The notes: a model not told the origin generated them from the letters alone. DNA of 54,578 nt from Neobacillus kokaensis (GCF_014656545.1 NZ_BNDS01000030.1:1-54578); one strand, 5' to 3'. Positions 8,445 through 16,768 are shown, numbered from the stretch's first letter. Numbers and translations are program-made.

Positions 8445-9338
8445 ATGCGGAATAAATTACAATTTTCCATTTTGTTTTTTGTTTTCATTCTGGGAGTTAT
8501 TATTACTGGATGTACGAGTACTGACCCGGCTTCAAATAACACAAATAAAGATGTCTCCAATCATGCAGCACCTCCTGTTGAGCAAAAAACTGTTGGACCT
8601 AAAGATTCACTAAATAGTGAACATTCTACAAATGTTTCAGAAACTGATAAAAGACTAATCCCGGCTGTCATCGTGAAAAATATAGACGGTGATACTGTTG
8701 AAGTAAAAATCAATAATAGGGTTGAAAAGCTTAGAATGCTGTGTGTAGATACACCGGAAACCCATCATCCCCGTTTAGGCGTTCAACCATTTGGGCCAGA
8801 GGCGTCAGAATACACTAAAAAAATCCTTTCAGTAGGAGAAAAGGTGGAAATTGAACCCGGGATTGGAGATGGCCGTGATAAATACGGCCGCCTACTGGGT
8901 TATATTTACATTGATGGAAAAATGTTTAATAAAATGCTTCTTGAGAAAGGGCTGGCCCGAATTGCTTATGTTTATGCTCCCAATACTAAATATGTAGATG
9001 AATTTTATGCGGTTCAGAAAGAAGCTCAGAAAAAAGGTGTGGGCATTTGGTCAATTGAAAATTATGCTCAGGAGGATGGCTATCATTCCTCCACAGTAAA
9101 TAGTGATCAACAATCGCCGAGCCGTTCAAACAATAAAAGTGAAGGCAGTTTTCAAAATAACCCTGGTGACGATCAAGAAAATAATTTGGCGTGCAAAGGG
9201 AAAATTAAAGGGAATGCCAATTCTCATATTTACCATGTTCCGGGCGGAAGTTACTATGAATCTGCCAAGGATAATATTGTATGGTTTTGTTCTGAAAAGG
9301 ATGCTCAAGATGCTGGATACCGAAAATCCAAACGATAA
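8445..9338 (+). CDS. Staphylococcal-nuclease-type lipoprotein with C-terminal cysteine domain
   Basis: A 297-residue secreted lipoprotein. The signal peptide ends in a lipobox (IITGC, Cys at about 23). After a Ser/Thr/Asn-rich linker comes a thermonuclease (SNase) domain, about residues 75-205, with the expected elements: IDGDTVEV, LRMLCVDTPET with the catalytic Arg and Glu, and GRDKYGRLLGY with the second Arg. A second Asn/Gln-rich linker leads to a short C-terminal module (CKGKIKGNANSHIYHVPGGSYY...FCSEKDAQDAGYR) with two Cys and a His, found on other Gram-positive surface nucleases and thought to bind a metal. It likely degrades extracellular nucleic acid near the cell surface, as B. subtilis YncB does. 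Confidence 0.88.
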   Translation: MRNKLQFSILFFVFILGVIITGCTSTDPASNNTNKDVSNHAAPPVEQKTVGPKDSLNSEHSTNVSETDKRLIPAVIVKNIDGDTVEVKINNRVEKLRMLCVDTPETHHPRLGVQPFGPEASEYTKKILSVGEKVEIEPGIGDGRDKYGRLLGYIYIDGKMFNKMLLEKGLARIAYVYAPNTKYVDEFYAVQKEAQKKGVGIWSIENYAQEDGYHSSTVNSDQQSPSRSNNKSEGSFQNNPGDDQENNLACKGKIKGNANSHIYHVPGGSYYESAKDNIVWFCSEKDAQDAGYRKSKR

Positions 9339-9379
9339 TACTAATCTGTTAGAAAAATAGTTAGCTGCACAATAAAAGA

Positions 9380-9401
9380 CTGGGCAAATTGCCCAGCCTT
9401 T
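9380..9401. terminator. Bidirectional terminator between nuclease and yjcZ genes
   Basis: CTGGGC (9380-9385) pairs with GCCCAG (9391-9396). T residues flank it on both strands, so it can serve both convergent genes. The bases from about 9402 to 9483 hold no gene I can support. Confidence 0.75.
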
Positions 9402-9483
9402 ATTGATTGTAAGGGGGGACCAGGAATATCCTATCTCCGTTGCCAACTAATTCAGGATGGCAGCAGGTTTCATTTCCTGTAAT

Positions 9484-9579
9484 TTAGTAGAAACCTCCGT
9501 AGGAACTACCAACAATGATTAATAGGATAAACAGAACAACAATCAATACAAAGCTCATGTTTCCACCACCGTAGCTCAT
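9484..9579 (-). CDS. YjcZ-family sporulation mini-protein
   Basis: A 31-residue protein, MSYGGGNMSFVLIVVLFILL..., made of a Gly/Tyr-rich start, one hydrophobic segment and a Gly/Tyr tail. This is the pattern of the YjcZ family of tiny sporulation-associated membrane proteins in Bacillus. AAAGGAGGTG stands before the ATG. The function of the family is not known beyond sporulation expression. Confidence 0.85.
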   Translation of the reverse strand: MSYGGGNMSFVLIVVLFILLIIVGSSYGGFY

Positions 9580-9756
9580 TTAACTACACCTCCTTTTATT
9601 TTCTAATACAAATTATGTAAAAACATCTTCGATGGTTTGGACGAACTCCCTGAAAAGGAAAGTTTTTTAAAAAAAGGCTATTCAAATATAATAATCGCTA
9701 GTAAAGTGCTAGAAAATACAGATATTACAGAATTATTATGAAATTTGCGAAATATA

Positions 9757-9785
9757 TTGATAAATATGTTTAGTTCTGTTATTAT
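9757..9785 (+). promoter_or_regulatory. Sigma-A-like promoter of the antiporter leader
   Basis: TTGATA (9757-9762), 17 bases, then TATTAT (9780-9785). Transcription would start near 9792, about 150 bases before the antiporter start codon. Confidence 0.6.
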
Positions 9786-9791
9786 AGTAGT

Positions 9792-9915
9792 AACTTAAAT
9801 TTAATAAAAATTTTTTAGGAGGAGTCTGTCACCAAGGGGTATCTATGCCCTTGGTAGACAGGCTTTTTGTGTTTTTTGGAAAAAGGGCCTGTAATCGTTT
9901 ACAGGCCCTTTTTAT
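9792..9915 (+). ncRNA. Leader RNA with two tandem terminators, possible attenuator
   Basis: Two strong intrinsic terminators lie back to back in the leader. The first pairs GTCTGTC-ACCAAGGG (9824-9838) with CCCTTGGT-A-GACAGGC (9848-9863) and ends in TTTTTGTGTTTTTT. The second pairs 9881-9894 with the segment 9899-9912 and ends in T5. The right arm of the first (ACAGGC) is complementary to the left arm of the second (GCCTGT), so one alternative fold would break both. No upstream gene on this strand needs a terminator here. I do not recognise it as a known riboswitch class. It could equally be a small RNA with a duplicated terminator. Confidence 0.55.
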
Positions 9916-9941
9916 TAATTTAGAGAAGGAAAGGTGATTGG

Positions 9942-11114
9942 ATGGAATTATTATTACAGCTGGCTATTATTCTAGTAGCCTCAAAAATCGCGGGAGACAT
10001 AAGTGTTAGATTAGGACAGCCTTCTGTATTGGGGAAATTGTTAATAGGAATTTTATTAGGACCTGCCGTTTTAGGAATTATTACTGAAACCACGACATTG
10101 GAACAAATAAGCCAAATTGGAGTTATTTTGTTAATGTTTATTGCCGGTCTTGAGACAGATTTAAACGAATTTAAGAGGTCCGGGAAGGCAGCGACCTATG
10201 TCGGCTTAAATGGGATAATCGTACCATTATTAGTTGGTTATGGTACGGGAATTGTAATGAACATGTCGACAGTTGAGTCATTATTTTTAGGATTATTGCT
10301 TTCAGCTACTAGTGTAAGTATCTCAGTTCAAGCTCTTAAAGAATTAAATAAAATGCAATCGAAGGAAGGTTCGACCATTTTAGGTGCAGCTGTTATTGAT
10401 GATGTTGTCGTCATCATTGCCTTAGCATTTTTAATGAGTATGGCCGGTGGTGATGTAAACTTAAGCATGGTCATCGTTAAAAAGGTACTTTTCTTTGGCG
10501 GCGCGTTTTTTGTAGCATGGAAGGTTGTTCCATGGTTCTTAAAGAGATTTGTTTCTTTAAAGGTGACAGAAACGGTCATCACAGCAGCTTTGATTATTTG
10601 CTTTCTATTCGCTTATGCCGCAGAAATAACAGGTGTGGCGGCGATTATTGGAGCTTACATTGCCGGTATTGCCATAAGTTTAACAGATTATAAGAATGAA
10701 GTATTTGAAAAGGTAGAAACAATCGGCTTTTCTATATTCATCCCAGTATTTTTTACTTCGATTGGTGTGAAAGCTAGTTTTGATGGAATAGGGCAGCATT
10801 TGGGCTTCATGGTGATCTTAAGTATTATTGCAATCTTAACAAAATTAGTAGGAGCTGCCATTGGTGCAAAAATGGCACGCTTTTCTTGGAATAGCTCGCT
10901 GGCTATTGGAGCTGCAATGGTATCACGTGGGGAAGTAGCCTTGATTTTGGCCACTATTGGTTTAGAAACAAAATTAATTACACAGGAACTATTCTCCATA
11001 TTAGTTGTAGTCGTTCTAGTTACGACTATCGTCACTCCGCCAATGATGAAATACTTCTTTAAGAAGGGAGAAAATCAAAAGTTGATTAAGAACCAATTAA
11101 GAAAACAAGCCTAG
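9942..11114 (+). CDS. CPA2-family cation/proton antiporter (NapA/GerN type)
   Basis: A 390-residue integral membrane protein of the monovalent cation:proton antiporter-2 family, close in length to Enterococcus NapA and Bacillus cereus GerN. It shows about 12-13 helices, the N-terminal RLGQPSVLGKLLIGILLGP motif, FIAGLETDL, and the ion-binding aspartate pair in AAVIDDVVVI (about residues 150-160). It should exchange Na+ and/or K+ for protons. No C-terminal RCK domain is attached, so it resembles GerN/NapA rather than the YhaTU system. Transcription appears to pass through the two-terminator leader upstream. Substrate (Na+ versus K+) cannot be told from sequence. Confidence 0.85.
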   Translation: MELLLQLAIILVASKIAGDISVRLGQPSVLGKLLIGILLGPAVLGIITETTTLEQISQIGVILLMFIAGLETDLNEFKRSGKAATYVGLNGIIVPLLVGYGTGIVMNMSTVESLFLGLLLSATSVSISVQALKELNKMQSKEGSTILGAAVIDDVVVIIALAFLMSMAGGDVNLSMVIVKKVLFFGGAFFVAWKVVPWFLKRFVSLKVTETVITAALIICFLFAYAAEITGVAAIIGAYIAGIAISLTDYKNEVFEKVETIGFSIFIPVFFTSIGVKASFDGIGQHLGFMVILSIIAILTKLVGAAIGAKMARFSWNSSLAIGAAMVSRGEVALILATIGLETKLITQELFSILVVVVLVTTIVTPPMMKYFFKKGENQKLIKNQLRKQA

Positions 11115-11123
11115 AAATGAATA

Positions 11124-11155
11124 CAATCCAGCCTGACTTAGGCTGGATTGTTTTT
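11124..11155. terminator. Bidirectional terminator, antiporter and oxidase genes
   Basis: A perfect 11-bp stem (CAATCCAGCCT with AGGCTGGATTG), loop 5 bases, then TTTTT. It separates two convergent genes. Confidence 0.9.
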
Positions 11156-11156
11156 C

Positions 11157-12626
11157 TTATGATGCAGTTTTATAGGATTTTTTTTGCTGGGGTTGCCGCC
11201 CAATATTTCTTAATCCAATTATATACCGAGTAGTAAAAATTATAGCAGCGGCAATGACAAAAATTCCGCATATGACACCAGCTTGGTCTGAACTTGTCCA
11301 TTCAGGTAAATGTTCTGCCCACCGGCGTGGTACGCTGATTTTGCCAGCATACAAGAATGATCCTGCTAAGCCGGTGAAAAAAAGAAAATAAGTGGCAATT
11401 GCAAGCTTATCAAACCCATTTTGTTTTTGTGTGCCTTCGGATTTATTAAAATAGTACATAAAACCGAAAATCATCGCAACCACACCCATTCCCATGTATG
11501 TATGGAAGTGTCCCGGCACCCATTTGGTATTATGCATAACATGGTTAACAACAATTGTGGCGTCAATAATTGCCGGTACTGCACCTGCCACCCAGCCGAA
11601 CATGGCTAAAAACATCATACTGGAGGCAAAGTCCCATTTTACAGCTGAACGGAAAACAATCATTAGGGCCCCATATGCTGTTACAACCATTACAGGAAGA
11701 CCGTTTGCATATGAAAATATTTGGCCGATAATCAACATCCATTGCGGCACGGCAAAGTCCATTAATAAGTGGTGTGTATAAATCATTAGTGTAAACAGAG
11801 TTGAACAGTTCCATGCTATTAGGAAAGCTTTATTAGACTTCCAAGGGCGACCTGTGTACTCTGATAGAATTTCATAAACGGCAATAACAGCCATATAAAT
11901 GGTGCAATTGGCAAAAATATGGCCAAAGGCATATGTCAAATGTTTGGCAAGCATTGGGTCAAAAGTGATATGAGGATTCAATATATTTATAATTGACTCC
12001 ACTAATGCTGTTGCCCCTGCAATGATACCAACAGAATTTGCAATAATAACCATTGTAGAAGCTACAACTGCAGCAGGGGGCCCATAACCTTTCTTTCCCC
12101 TAAAAATATAATCCCAGCCAAGTGATTTACCTAAGCTGCCATATTCTTTTACAAATCTTACAGCGATATAAAAATACATGATTAGGTAGCCGACACCTAA
12201 AATTAACAAGCCAAATAAGAATAGCAGGGCTCCTGTTGAGCCATATATTTTCGCTGATGCTGAAGGAAGTGGATAGAGGAATGTCCAGCCATCCGAAAAC
12301 TTAAATACAAATATTGCTACCAGCACCATAACAACGCCTATTAATGAAAGAAATAGATTTGTAAAGTAGATCTTTGGATTCAAATGAATATATTTGGTTA
12401 AAAAATACCACATGATGGCGCTTCCGCCTAAGGCAGCAATTCCAACCATACCCGTTCCATGGATGGTCATCACTTGGTAAAATAATTGCGGTGAAATTTT
12501 AACTACATTTCCTTGATTCAAAAGCATTATAACACCGAAAATCATCATTAATACCAGCACTATAGAGGTAATAGTTAAGGCAATAGCAACGGCTTTTTTA
12601 TTGAGACTACGAGCTTTTGCTTCCAT
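11157..12626 (-). CDS. Heme-copper enzyme subunit I lacking the catalytic Tyr; probable CuA-type nitric oxide reductase
   Basis: A 489-residue, about 12-helix catalytic subunit most like the B-family (ba3) oxidases. All metal ligands are present: H56 and H375 for the low-spin heme, H373 for the high-spin heme (PGHFH), and H236, H285, H286 for the active-site metal. In ba3 oxidases the copper ligand His is followed four residues later by the cross-linked Tyr (GHPIVYF). Here the segment is GHIFANCTIY, with Asn240 in that place. Loss of this Tyr is typical of nitric oxide reductases, including the CuA-containing enzyme of Bacillus azotoformans. NO reduction is therefore my preferred call; a divergent oxygen reductase is the alternative. 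The start codon directly follows the stop of the CuA subunit gene. Pipelines would name it b(o/a)3-type cytochrome oxidase subunit 1. Confidence 0.8.
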   Translation of the reverse strand: MEAKARSLNKKAVAIALTITSIVLVLMMIFGVIMLLNQGNVVKISPQLFYQVMTIHGTGMVGIAALGGSAIMWYFLTKYIHLNPKIYFTNLFLSLIGVVMVLVAIFVFKFSDGWTFLYPLPSASAKIYGSTGALLFLFGLLILGVGYLIMYFYIAVRFVKEYGSLGKSLGWDYIFRGKKGYGPPAAVVASTMVIIANSVGIIAGATALVESIINILNPHITFDPMLAKHLTYAFGHIFANCTIYMAVIAVYEILSEYTGRPWKSNKAFLIAWNCSTLFTLMIYTHHLLMDFAVPQWMLIIGQIFSYANGLPVMVVTAYGALMIVFRSAVKWDFASSMMFLAMFGWVAGAVPAIIDATIVVNHVMHNTKWVPGHFHTYMGMGVVAMIFGFMYYFNKSEGTQKQNGFDKLAIATYFLFFTGLAGSFLYAGKISVPRRWAEHLPEWTSSDQAGVICGIFVIAAAIIFTTRYIIGLRNIGRQPQQKKSYKTAS

Positions 12627-13163
12627 TTATTTACCTCCTTTCGGTTTTACAACGATATCTTTGATCATCAGATGATGTCCGGTACTGCAATATTCCAAGC
12701 ACATAATTTTATAAGTTCCCGGCTTATCAAACGTTACTGTAAGAGCATTAGTATATTCTGGCATAGTCTGAGTTTGGCTAATAAGCTCTAAGTCAGGGTC
12801 ATATAAGCCAAATCCGTGGGTAACATCCTTGCTTGTAACGCGAAACTCTACTGGCTCCCCAACCGAAAAATTTTCGTCACTTAAATCCCAAGCAAACTGA
12901 TACCCTGTAACATCAACAACTTTTGCATTAGATTCTGCTTTCGCATGCTGTGCGTGGTATGGCAGCCTGCTCAACGTTAAGCTTGAGGCAAACCCCATAA
13001 CGGCAATTAAAGCAAGAAAATAAAATTTACGAATTTTGTAGCCTTTTTCTTGAATAGGTCCATACTCTCTTAATTTTCTCGACTCCCCATAAACAAAAGA
13101 AAATGCAAGTGCGATGAGGAAAACGAAAAAAAGTGTAGCGTACCAGGCAATTAATTGGTACAT
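12627..13163 (-). CDS. CuA-containing subunit II of the heme-copper enzyme
   Basis: A 178-residue partner subunit. I place the start at the ATG at 13163, which has GGGAGGG eight bases upstream; a longer in-frame start at 13226 lacks one. Two N-terminal helices (about 5-25 and 47-65) anchor a cupredoxin domain outside the cell. The binuclear CuA site is complete: H116 in DVTHGFGL, then C155, C159, H163 and M166 in CLEYCSTGHHLM. It passes electrons from a cytochrome c or quinol to subunit I. Its stop codon touches the subunit I start (TAA ATG), so translation is coupled. A CuA site argues against a classical NorB-type enzyme and fits the CuA-NOR or ba3 pattern. Confidence 0.87.
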   Translation of the reverse strand: MYQLIAWYATLFFVFLIALAFSFVYGESRKLREYGPIQEKGYKIRKFYFLALIAVMGFASSLTLSRLPYHAQHAKAESNAKVVDVTGYQFAWDLSDENFSVGEPVEFRVTSKDVTHGFGLYDPDLELISQTQTMPEYTNALTVTFDKPGTYKIMCLEYCSTGHHLMIKDIVVKPKGGK

Positions 13164-13406
13164 TCTATTCCCTCCCATTATTGAAATAGCCAAACAAGAA
13201 GTCCCCCAACTGCTTGTTTGTTTCACTAATCATTGTAAACGGCAATTTGTGAAAAAATAGTGAACTAAATCATACCTTCCTAGTGAAATCAAATACGTTC
13301 AAATATTTTTCATTGACTTTTTTAGAAACAACCCCCATGTTCCTGCGTATTATTACGAAGAATATAGTAAAAGAAAAAAGTTTATTTCACTCGGGAGGTT
13401 AGATAA

Positions 13407-13535
13407 ATGGGAACAAAGGTTATTGATATTGACACATTACTAGAGGCAACGTTAGATCTAACAACTGAGAATAGCGCTTTTATGATGAAACAGGTAGAGA
13501 TTGATAAATTGCTTGATAACACTCAAGATTGGTAA
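13407..13535 (+). CDS. Small hypothetical protein, 42 residues
   Basis: ATG at 13407 follows GGGAGGTTAG at good spacing. The product, MGTKVIDIDTLLEATLDLTT..., is acidic and helical with no membrane segment or cysteine, and ends in DNTQDW. It sits alone, divergent from the heme-copper pair, and is followed by an intrinsic terminator (13582-13609). I do not recognise the family. Confidence 0.6.
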   Translation: MGTKVIDIDTLLEATLDLTTENSAFMMKQVEIDKLLDNTQDW

Positions 13536-13581
13536 TTGCAAAATAAGTTTCCCCCATTCATAGTTTAATATAATTTTATTG

Positions 13582-13609
13582 GCCTTCTGTACTTTCGGAA
13601 GGCTTTTTT
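13582..13609 (+). terminator. Terminator after the 42-residue gene
   Basis: GCCTTC pairs with GAAGGC around a 10-base loop, followed by T6. It supports the small upstream reading frame as a real transcript. Confidence 0.8.
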
Positions 13610-13675
13610 GTATTTGTAATAAAGCCCTATGTGACTAAAATGCTTTAAAGCGAAAAAATATTTTTCCTAATTCTA

Positions 13676-13704
13676 TTGCTTTTGGCCTAAAAAAATACTA
13701 GAAT
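13676..13704 (+). promoter_or_regulatory. Sigma-A-like promoter of the ABC importer operon
   Basis: TTGCTT (13676-13681), 17 bases, TAGAAT (13699-13704), about 60 bases before the start codon. No T-box or other leader fits in the remaining space. Confidence 0.5.
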
Positions 13705-13766
13705 AGTTTTTAATATATGAATTTTTAGAATACTTTTTTTGACAATTTAAGGGGGACTTTTAAACA

Positions 13767-14771
13767 ATGAAAAAAACAGTAAAAGGGCTTTCAATTGCCT
13801 TAGCAGGAATGCTGCTTCTAGCAGGATGCGGCAGTAAAGAGTCAGCAGGAGAGGCGAAACAGGGAGGAACTGATAAGGAAAAAACATTTAAAGTTGGAAT
13901 TTCGCAGTTTGCCCCGCACCCATCATTAGATGCAGCAACAGAGGGCTTTCAAAAAGCATTAGAAGACAAGGGAATTAAAGTGGAATTTGATGTACAAAAT
14001 GCACAGGCAGACCAAAATAATACACAAACCATCGCGAAAAACTTTGTCGGGGACAAAGTGGACTTGATCTTTGCAAATGCGACTCCAAGTGCCATTGCTG
14101 CACTTAATGCGACTAAAGATATTCCAGTTATCTTTACATCTGTAACCGACCCGGTAGGTGCAGGATTGGTTGAGGCGTTTGATAAACCTGGTAAAAACAT
14201 TACAGGAACGACAGATAATCATCCGGAAGCTACAAAGAAAACAATCAGCTTTATTACGGACGAAGTAAAAGCAAAAAATATCGGCGTTATCTATAATGCC
14301 GGTGAACAAAATTCTGTTGTTCAAGTTGATGAGGTAAAGAAATTAGCACAAGATAAGGGAGCTAAGCTTGTTGAAGTATCTGTTGCCAATACATCAGAGG
14401 TGAAACAGGCTGCTGAGTCACTTGTTGGGCGCGTTGATGCTTTTTATATCCCAACAGATAATACAGTTGTAACGGCGCTTGATGCTGTAATTGCAGTTGC
14501 GAACAACAAAAAGATTCCGTTATTTGTCGGTGAGCTTGACTCTATGAAAAAAGGTGCAGTTGCAGCGAGCGGATTTAGCTATTATGACCTTGGCTATCAG
14601 TCCGGGGAAATGGCTGCAGAAATCTTAAGCGGCAATAAAAAGGCGTCTGACATTCCAGTTGAGCTGCCAAAAAGCTTGAAGCTTGTTATTAATAAGAAAG
14701 CAGCGGAAGCCCAAGGGTTAACGGTAAAAGAGGAATGGAAAAGCCTTGGTGAGTTCTACGACGGAAAATAA
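13767..14771 (+). CDS. TrpX-type ABC transporter substrate-binding lipoprotein
   Basis: A 334-residue lipoprotein with a lipobox (LLAGC, Cys at about 21), then a two-lobed periplasmic-binding fold of the ABC_sub_bind (TrpX) family, with typical segments FANATPSAIAALNATKDIPVIFTSVTDPVGAGLV and FYIPTDNTVVTALDAV. TrpX proteins bind tryptophan or related aromatic compounds. Permease and ATPase genes follow, and then a tyrosine-degradation operon, so an aromatic amino acid is a plausible ligand; this is inference. GGGGGAC precedes the ATG. An inverted repeat downstream (14790-14817) may favour expression of this subunit over the permease. Confidence 0.87.
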   Translation: MKKTVKGLSIALAGMLLLAGCGSKESAGEAKQGGTDKEKTFKVGISQFAPHPSLDAATEGFQKALEDKGIKVEFDVQNAQADQNNTQTIAKNFVGDKVDLIFANATPSAIAALNATKDIPVIFTSVTDPVGAGLVEAFDKPGKNITGTTDNHPEATKKTISFITDEVKAKNIGVIYNAGEQNSVVQVDEVKKLAQDKGAKLVEVSVANTSEVKQAAESLVGRVDAFYIPTDNTVVTALDAVIAVANNKKIPLFVGELDSMKKGAVAASGFSYYDLGYQSGEMAAEILSGNKKASDIPVELPKSLKLVINKKAAEAQGLTVKEEWKSLGEFYDGK

Positions 14772-14789
14772 TTAACTAAATGCTTGGCG

Positions 14790-14817
14790 GGAGTCAATCT
14801 AGAATAAGATTGACTCC
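14790..14817 (+). other. Stem-loop between binding protein and permease genes
   Basis: A perfect 11-bp inverted repeat, GGAGTCAATCT with AGATTGACTCC, loop 6 bases, without a good T run. Such structures in ABC operons often partly stop transcription or protect the upstream mRNA, giving excess binding protein. Confidence 0.6.
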
Positions 14818-14901
14818 TTGACTGATTAGAGATTAATAGTTTATTTGAAATTGTAAATCTTTATCGCTTAGGCCTAAAGACTAAAAGAAAGGATGATCTT
14901 A

Positions 14902-15933
14902 TTGTTTACGGCAATTTTTGGATCATTTGAAGCGGGTATCATCTATGCGATTATGGCTCTGGGCGTCTATCTTTCCTTTCGTATTCTAGATTTTCCCGAT
15001 TTAACGGTAGACGGCAGCTTTGTAACTGGAGGCGCGATTGCAGCCGTAATGATTATGGGTGGTGTTAATCCCTATTTAGCTACAGTAGTGGCACTGTTGG
15101 CTGGATTTTTAGCCGGATGTATGACAGGCATCCTGCATACCTTTGGTAAAATCAATAATTTATTATCAGGTATTTTAATGATGATTGCCCTATATTCGAT
15201 TAACCTCAGAATTATGGGGCGCCCCAATATCTCCATGTTAAATACTGACACTGCTTTTTCAAAGCTTGAGGCGGTATTTGAAAAAATCGGTATAGATGCG
15301 TTTTTGAATAATTTACTGACAATTGTCGGCTTAGGTGATAGTCTCCCTGAGACATGGGGCGTTCTCATTATGATGTTAATCGTGACTTTTGGGATTAAAT
15401 TCCTGACCGATTGGTTTTTACAAACGGAAATTGGCCTTGCTATTCGAGCAACGGGGAATAATAAGCGAATGATTCGCAGCTTTTCAGCTAATACGAACCT
15501 TTTGACCATTTTAGGACTTGGAATTTCCAATGCCTTAGTTGCCTTTTCTGGTGCATTGATTGCCCAGCAGGGGGGATTTGCTGATGTCGGCATGGGTATT
15601 GGGATGATTATTATTGGTCTTGCCTCGGTGATTATTGGTGAAGCTCTATTTGGCACAAAGACGATTGTCAGAACAACGCTGGCTGTAATTGGCGGATCAA
15701 TTATATATCGTATTGTTGTGTCAATGGCTCTCCGGTTTGATTTCCTAGACCCAGGAGATATGAAACTCATAACAGCTATTATCGTCATAACTGCCCTTAC
15801 GATGCCGAAAGTATTGGAGCACTCTAAAGAAAAGAAACGCAAAGCCCGTAGAAAAGCAGAAATGTTAAACATCTTGGCGACTTCTGTCAAGGGGAAGGGG
15901 GAAAATCATGCTGCAATTAAATCAGATTCATAA
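14902..15933 (+). CDS. TrpY-type ABC transporter permease
   Basis: A 343-residue hydrophobic permease of the BPD_transp_2 (LIV-type/TrpY) family, with about 8-9 helices and the conserved VDGSFVTGGA and LAIRATGNNKRMIRSF segments. I place the start at TTG 14902, because AAAGGATGATC, a strong anti-16S match, stands just before it; the ATG at 14893 lies inside that site. It forms the membrane channel for the upstream binding protein and the downstream ATPase, whose gene overlaps its 3' end by 26 bases. Confidence 0.85.
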   Translation: MFTAIFGSFEAGIIYAIMALGVYLSFRILDFPDLTVDGSFVTGGAIAAVMIMGGVNPYLATVVALLAGFLAGCMTGILHTFGKINNLLSGILMMIALYSINLRIMGRPNISMLNTDTAFSKLEAVFEKIGIDAFLNNLLTIVGLGDSLPETWGVLIMMLIVTFGIKFLTDWFLQTEIGLAIRATGNNKRMIRSFSANTNLLTILGLGISNALVAFSGALIAQQGGFADVGMGIGMIIIGLASVIIGEALFGTKTIVRTTLAVIGGSIIYRIVVSMALRFDFLDPGDMKLITAIIVITALTMPKVLEHSKEKKRKARRKAEMLNILATSVKGKGENHAAIKSDS

Positions 15934-16702
15934 GATATTTAATGAAGGCTCTCCGGATGAGAAAATTGCTATCGATCAAATTAACCTTTCCCTTAAAGCT
16001 GGAGACTTTGTTACCATAATAGGCAGTAACGGTGCCGGAAAATCAACGTTGATGAACATTATCTCAGGCGGGTTATTCCCGGATGTTGGGGAAGTATATA
16101 TCGATGGTAATAATGTCACCAATATGACCGAATATAAGCGTTCAAAAATGATTGGACGGGTCTTTCAGGATCCAATGGCAGGTACCGCTCCCAGTATGAC
16201 AATTGAAGAGAATCTCGCGATGGCCTATTCCCGGAATAAGACCCGGACCTTAAGAAGGGGTGTAACGAATAAAAGGCGGGAATACTTTCGAGAAGTGCTG
16301 GAAACCCTTCATCTAGGATTAGAAAACCGCCTTAGTGCTAAAGTAGGTTTGTTATCAGGCGGGGAGCGTCAGGCCCTTTCCCTATTGATGGCAACCTTTA
16401 CCGAGCCGTCTATTTTACTCCTTGATGAGCATACAGCTGCTCTTGATCCTTCCAGGGCAGAACTAATCACAAACATTACCAAGGAGATTGTCGATCGCTA
16501 TAAGCTGACAACCTTAATGGTTACACATAATATGCAGCAGGCAATTGACCTTGGAAACCGTCTCATCATGATGGATAAAGGTCAGATTATTCTTGAGGTA
16601 AATGAAGAACAGAAGAAGCATCTAACAATTGAAGGCCTATTGGAGGAATTTAAACGAATCCGCGGCACACAAATGGCAAGTGACCGGGCTATTCTATCGT
16701 AA
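15908..16702 (+). CDS. TrpZ-type ABC transporter ATP-binding protein
   Basis: A 264-residue ABC ATPase. Walker A is GSNGAGKST (about residues 38-46), the signature is LLSGGERQALSL, and Walker B is ILLLDEHTAALDP, followed by the switch histidine in VTHNMQQA. In this protein family the residue after Walker B is often E-H rather than E-P, as here (DEHTAAL). It energises the TrpXY-like importer. Translation is coupled to the permease by overlap, with AAGGGGAAGGGGG as ribosome binding site. A clear terminator ends the operon. Confidence 0.88.
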   Translation: MLQLNQIHKIFNEGSPDEKIAIDQINLSLKAGDFVTIIGSNGAGKSTLMNIISGGLFPDVGEVYIDGNNVTNMTEYKRSKMIGRVFQDPMAGTAPSMTIEENLAMAYSRNKTRTLRRGVTNKRREYFREVLETLHLGLENRLSAKVGLLSGGERQALSLLMATFTEPSILLLDEHTAALDPSRAELITNITKEIVDRYKLTTLMVTHNMQQAIDLGNRLIMMDKGQIILEVNEEQKKHLTIEGLLEEFKRIRGTQMASDRAILS

Positions 16703-16768
16703 AAAATTTTTAATAACGAAGTAGTCTATAATATTTTACCAAAAAACATAATTACAAGGTTAATAGGA

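Noticed and set aside
9103..9446. Frames on both strands over the nuclease C-terminus
   Set aside because: They are out-of-frame shadows of the lipoprotein gene and run into its terminator.
13248..13263. TGTGA and AGTGA motifs before the heme-copper genes as an FNR site
   Set aside because: The two halves are direct rather than inverted (no TCACA), so this does not fit an FNR palindrome.
15072..15890. Long minus-strand reading frame of 272 codons
   Set aside because: It lies entirely opposite the ABC permease gene, has the odd composition of an antisense frame (Ile, Ser, Pro and Arg runs) and no family resemblance.
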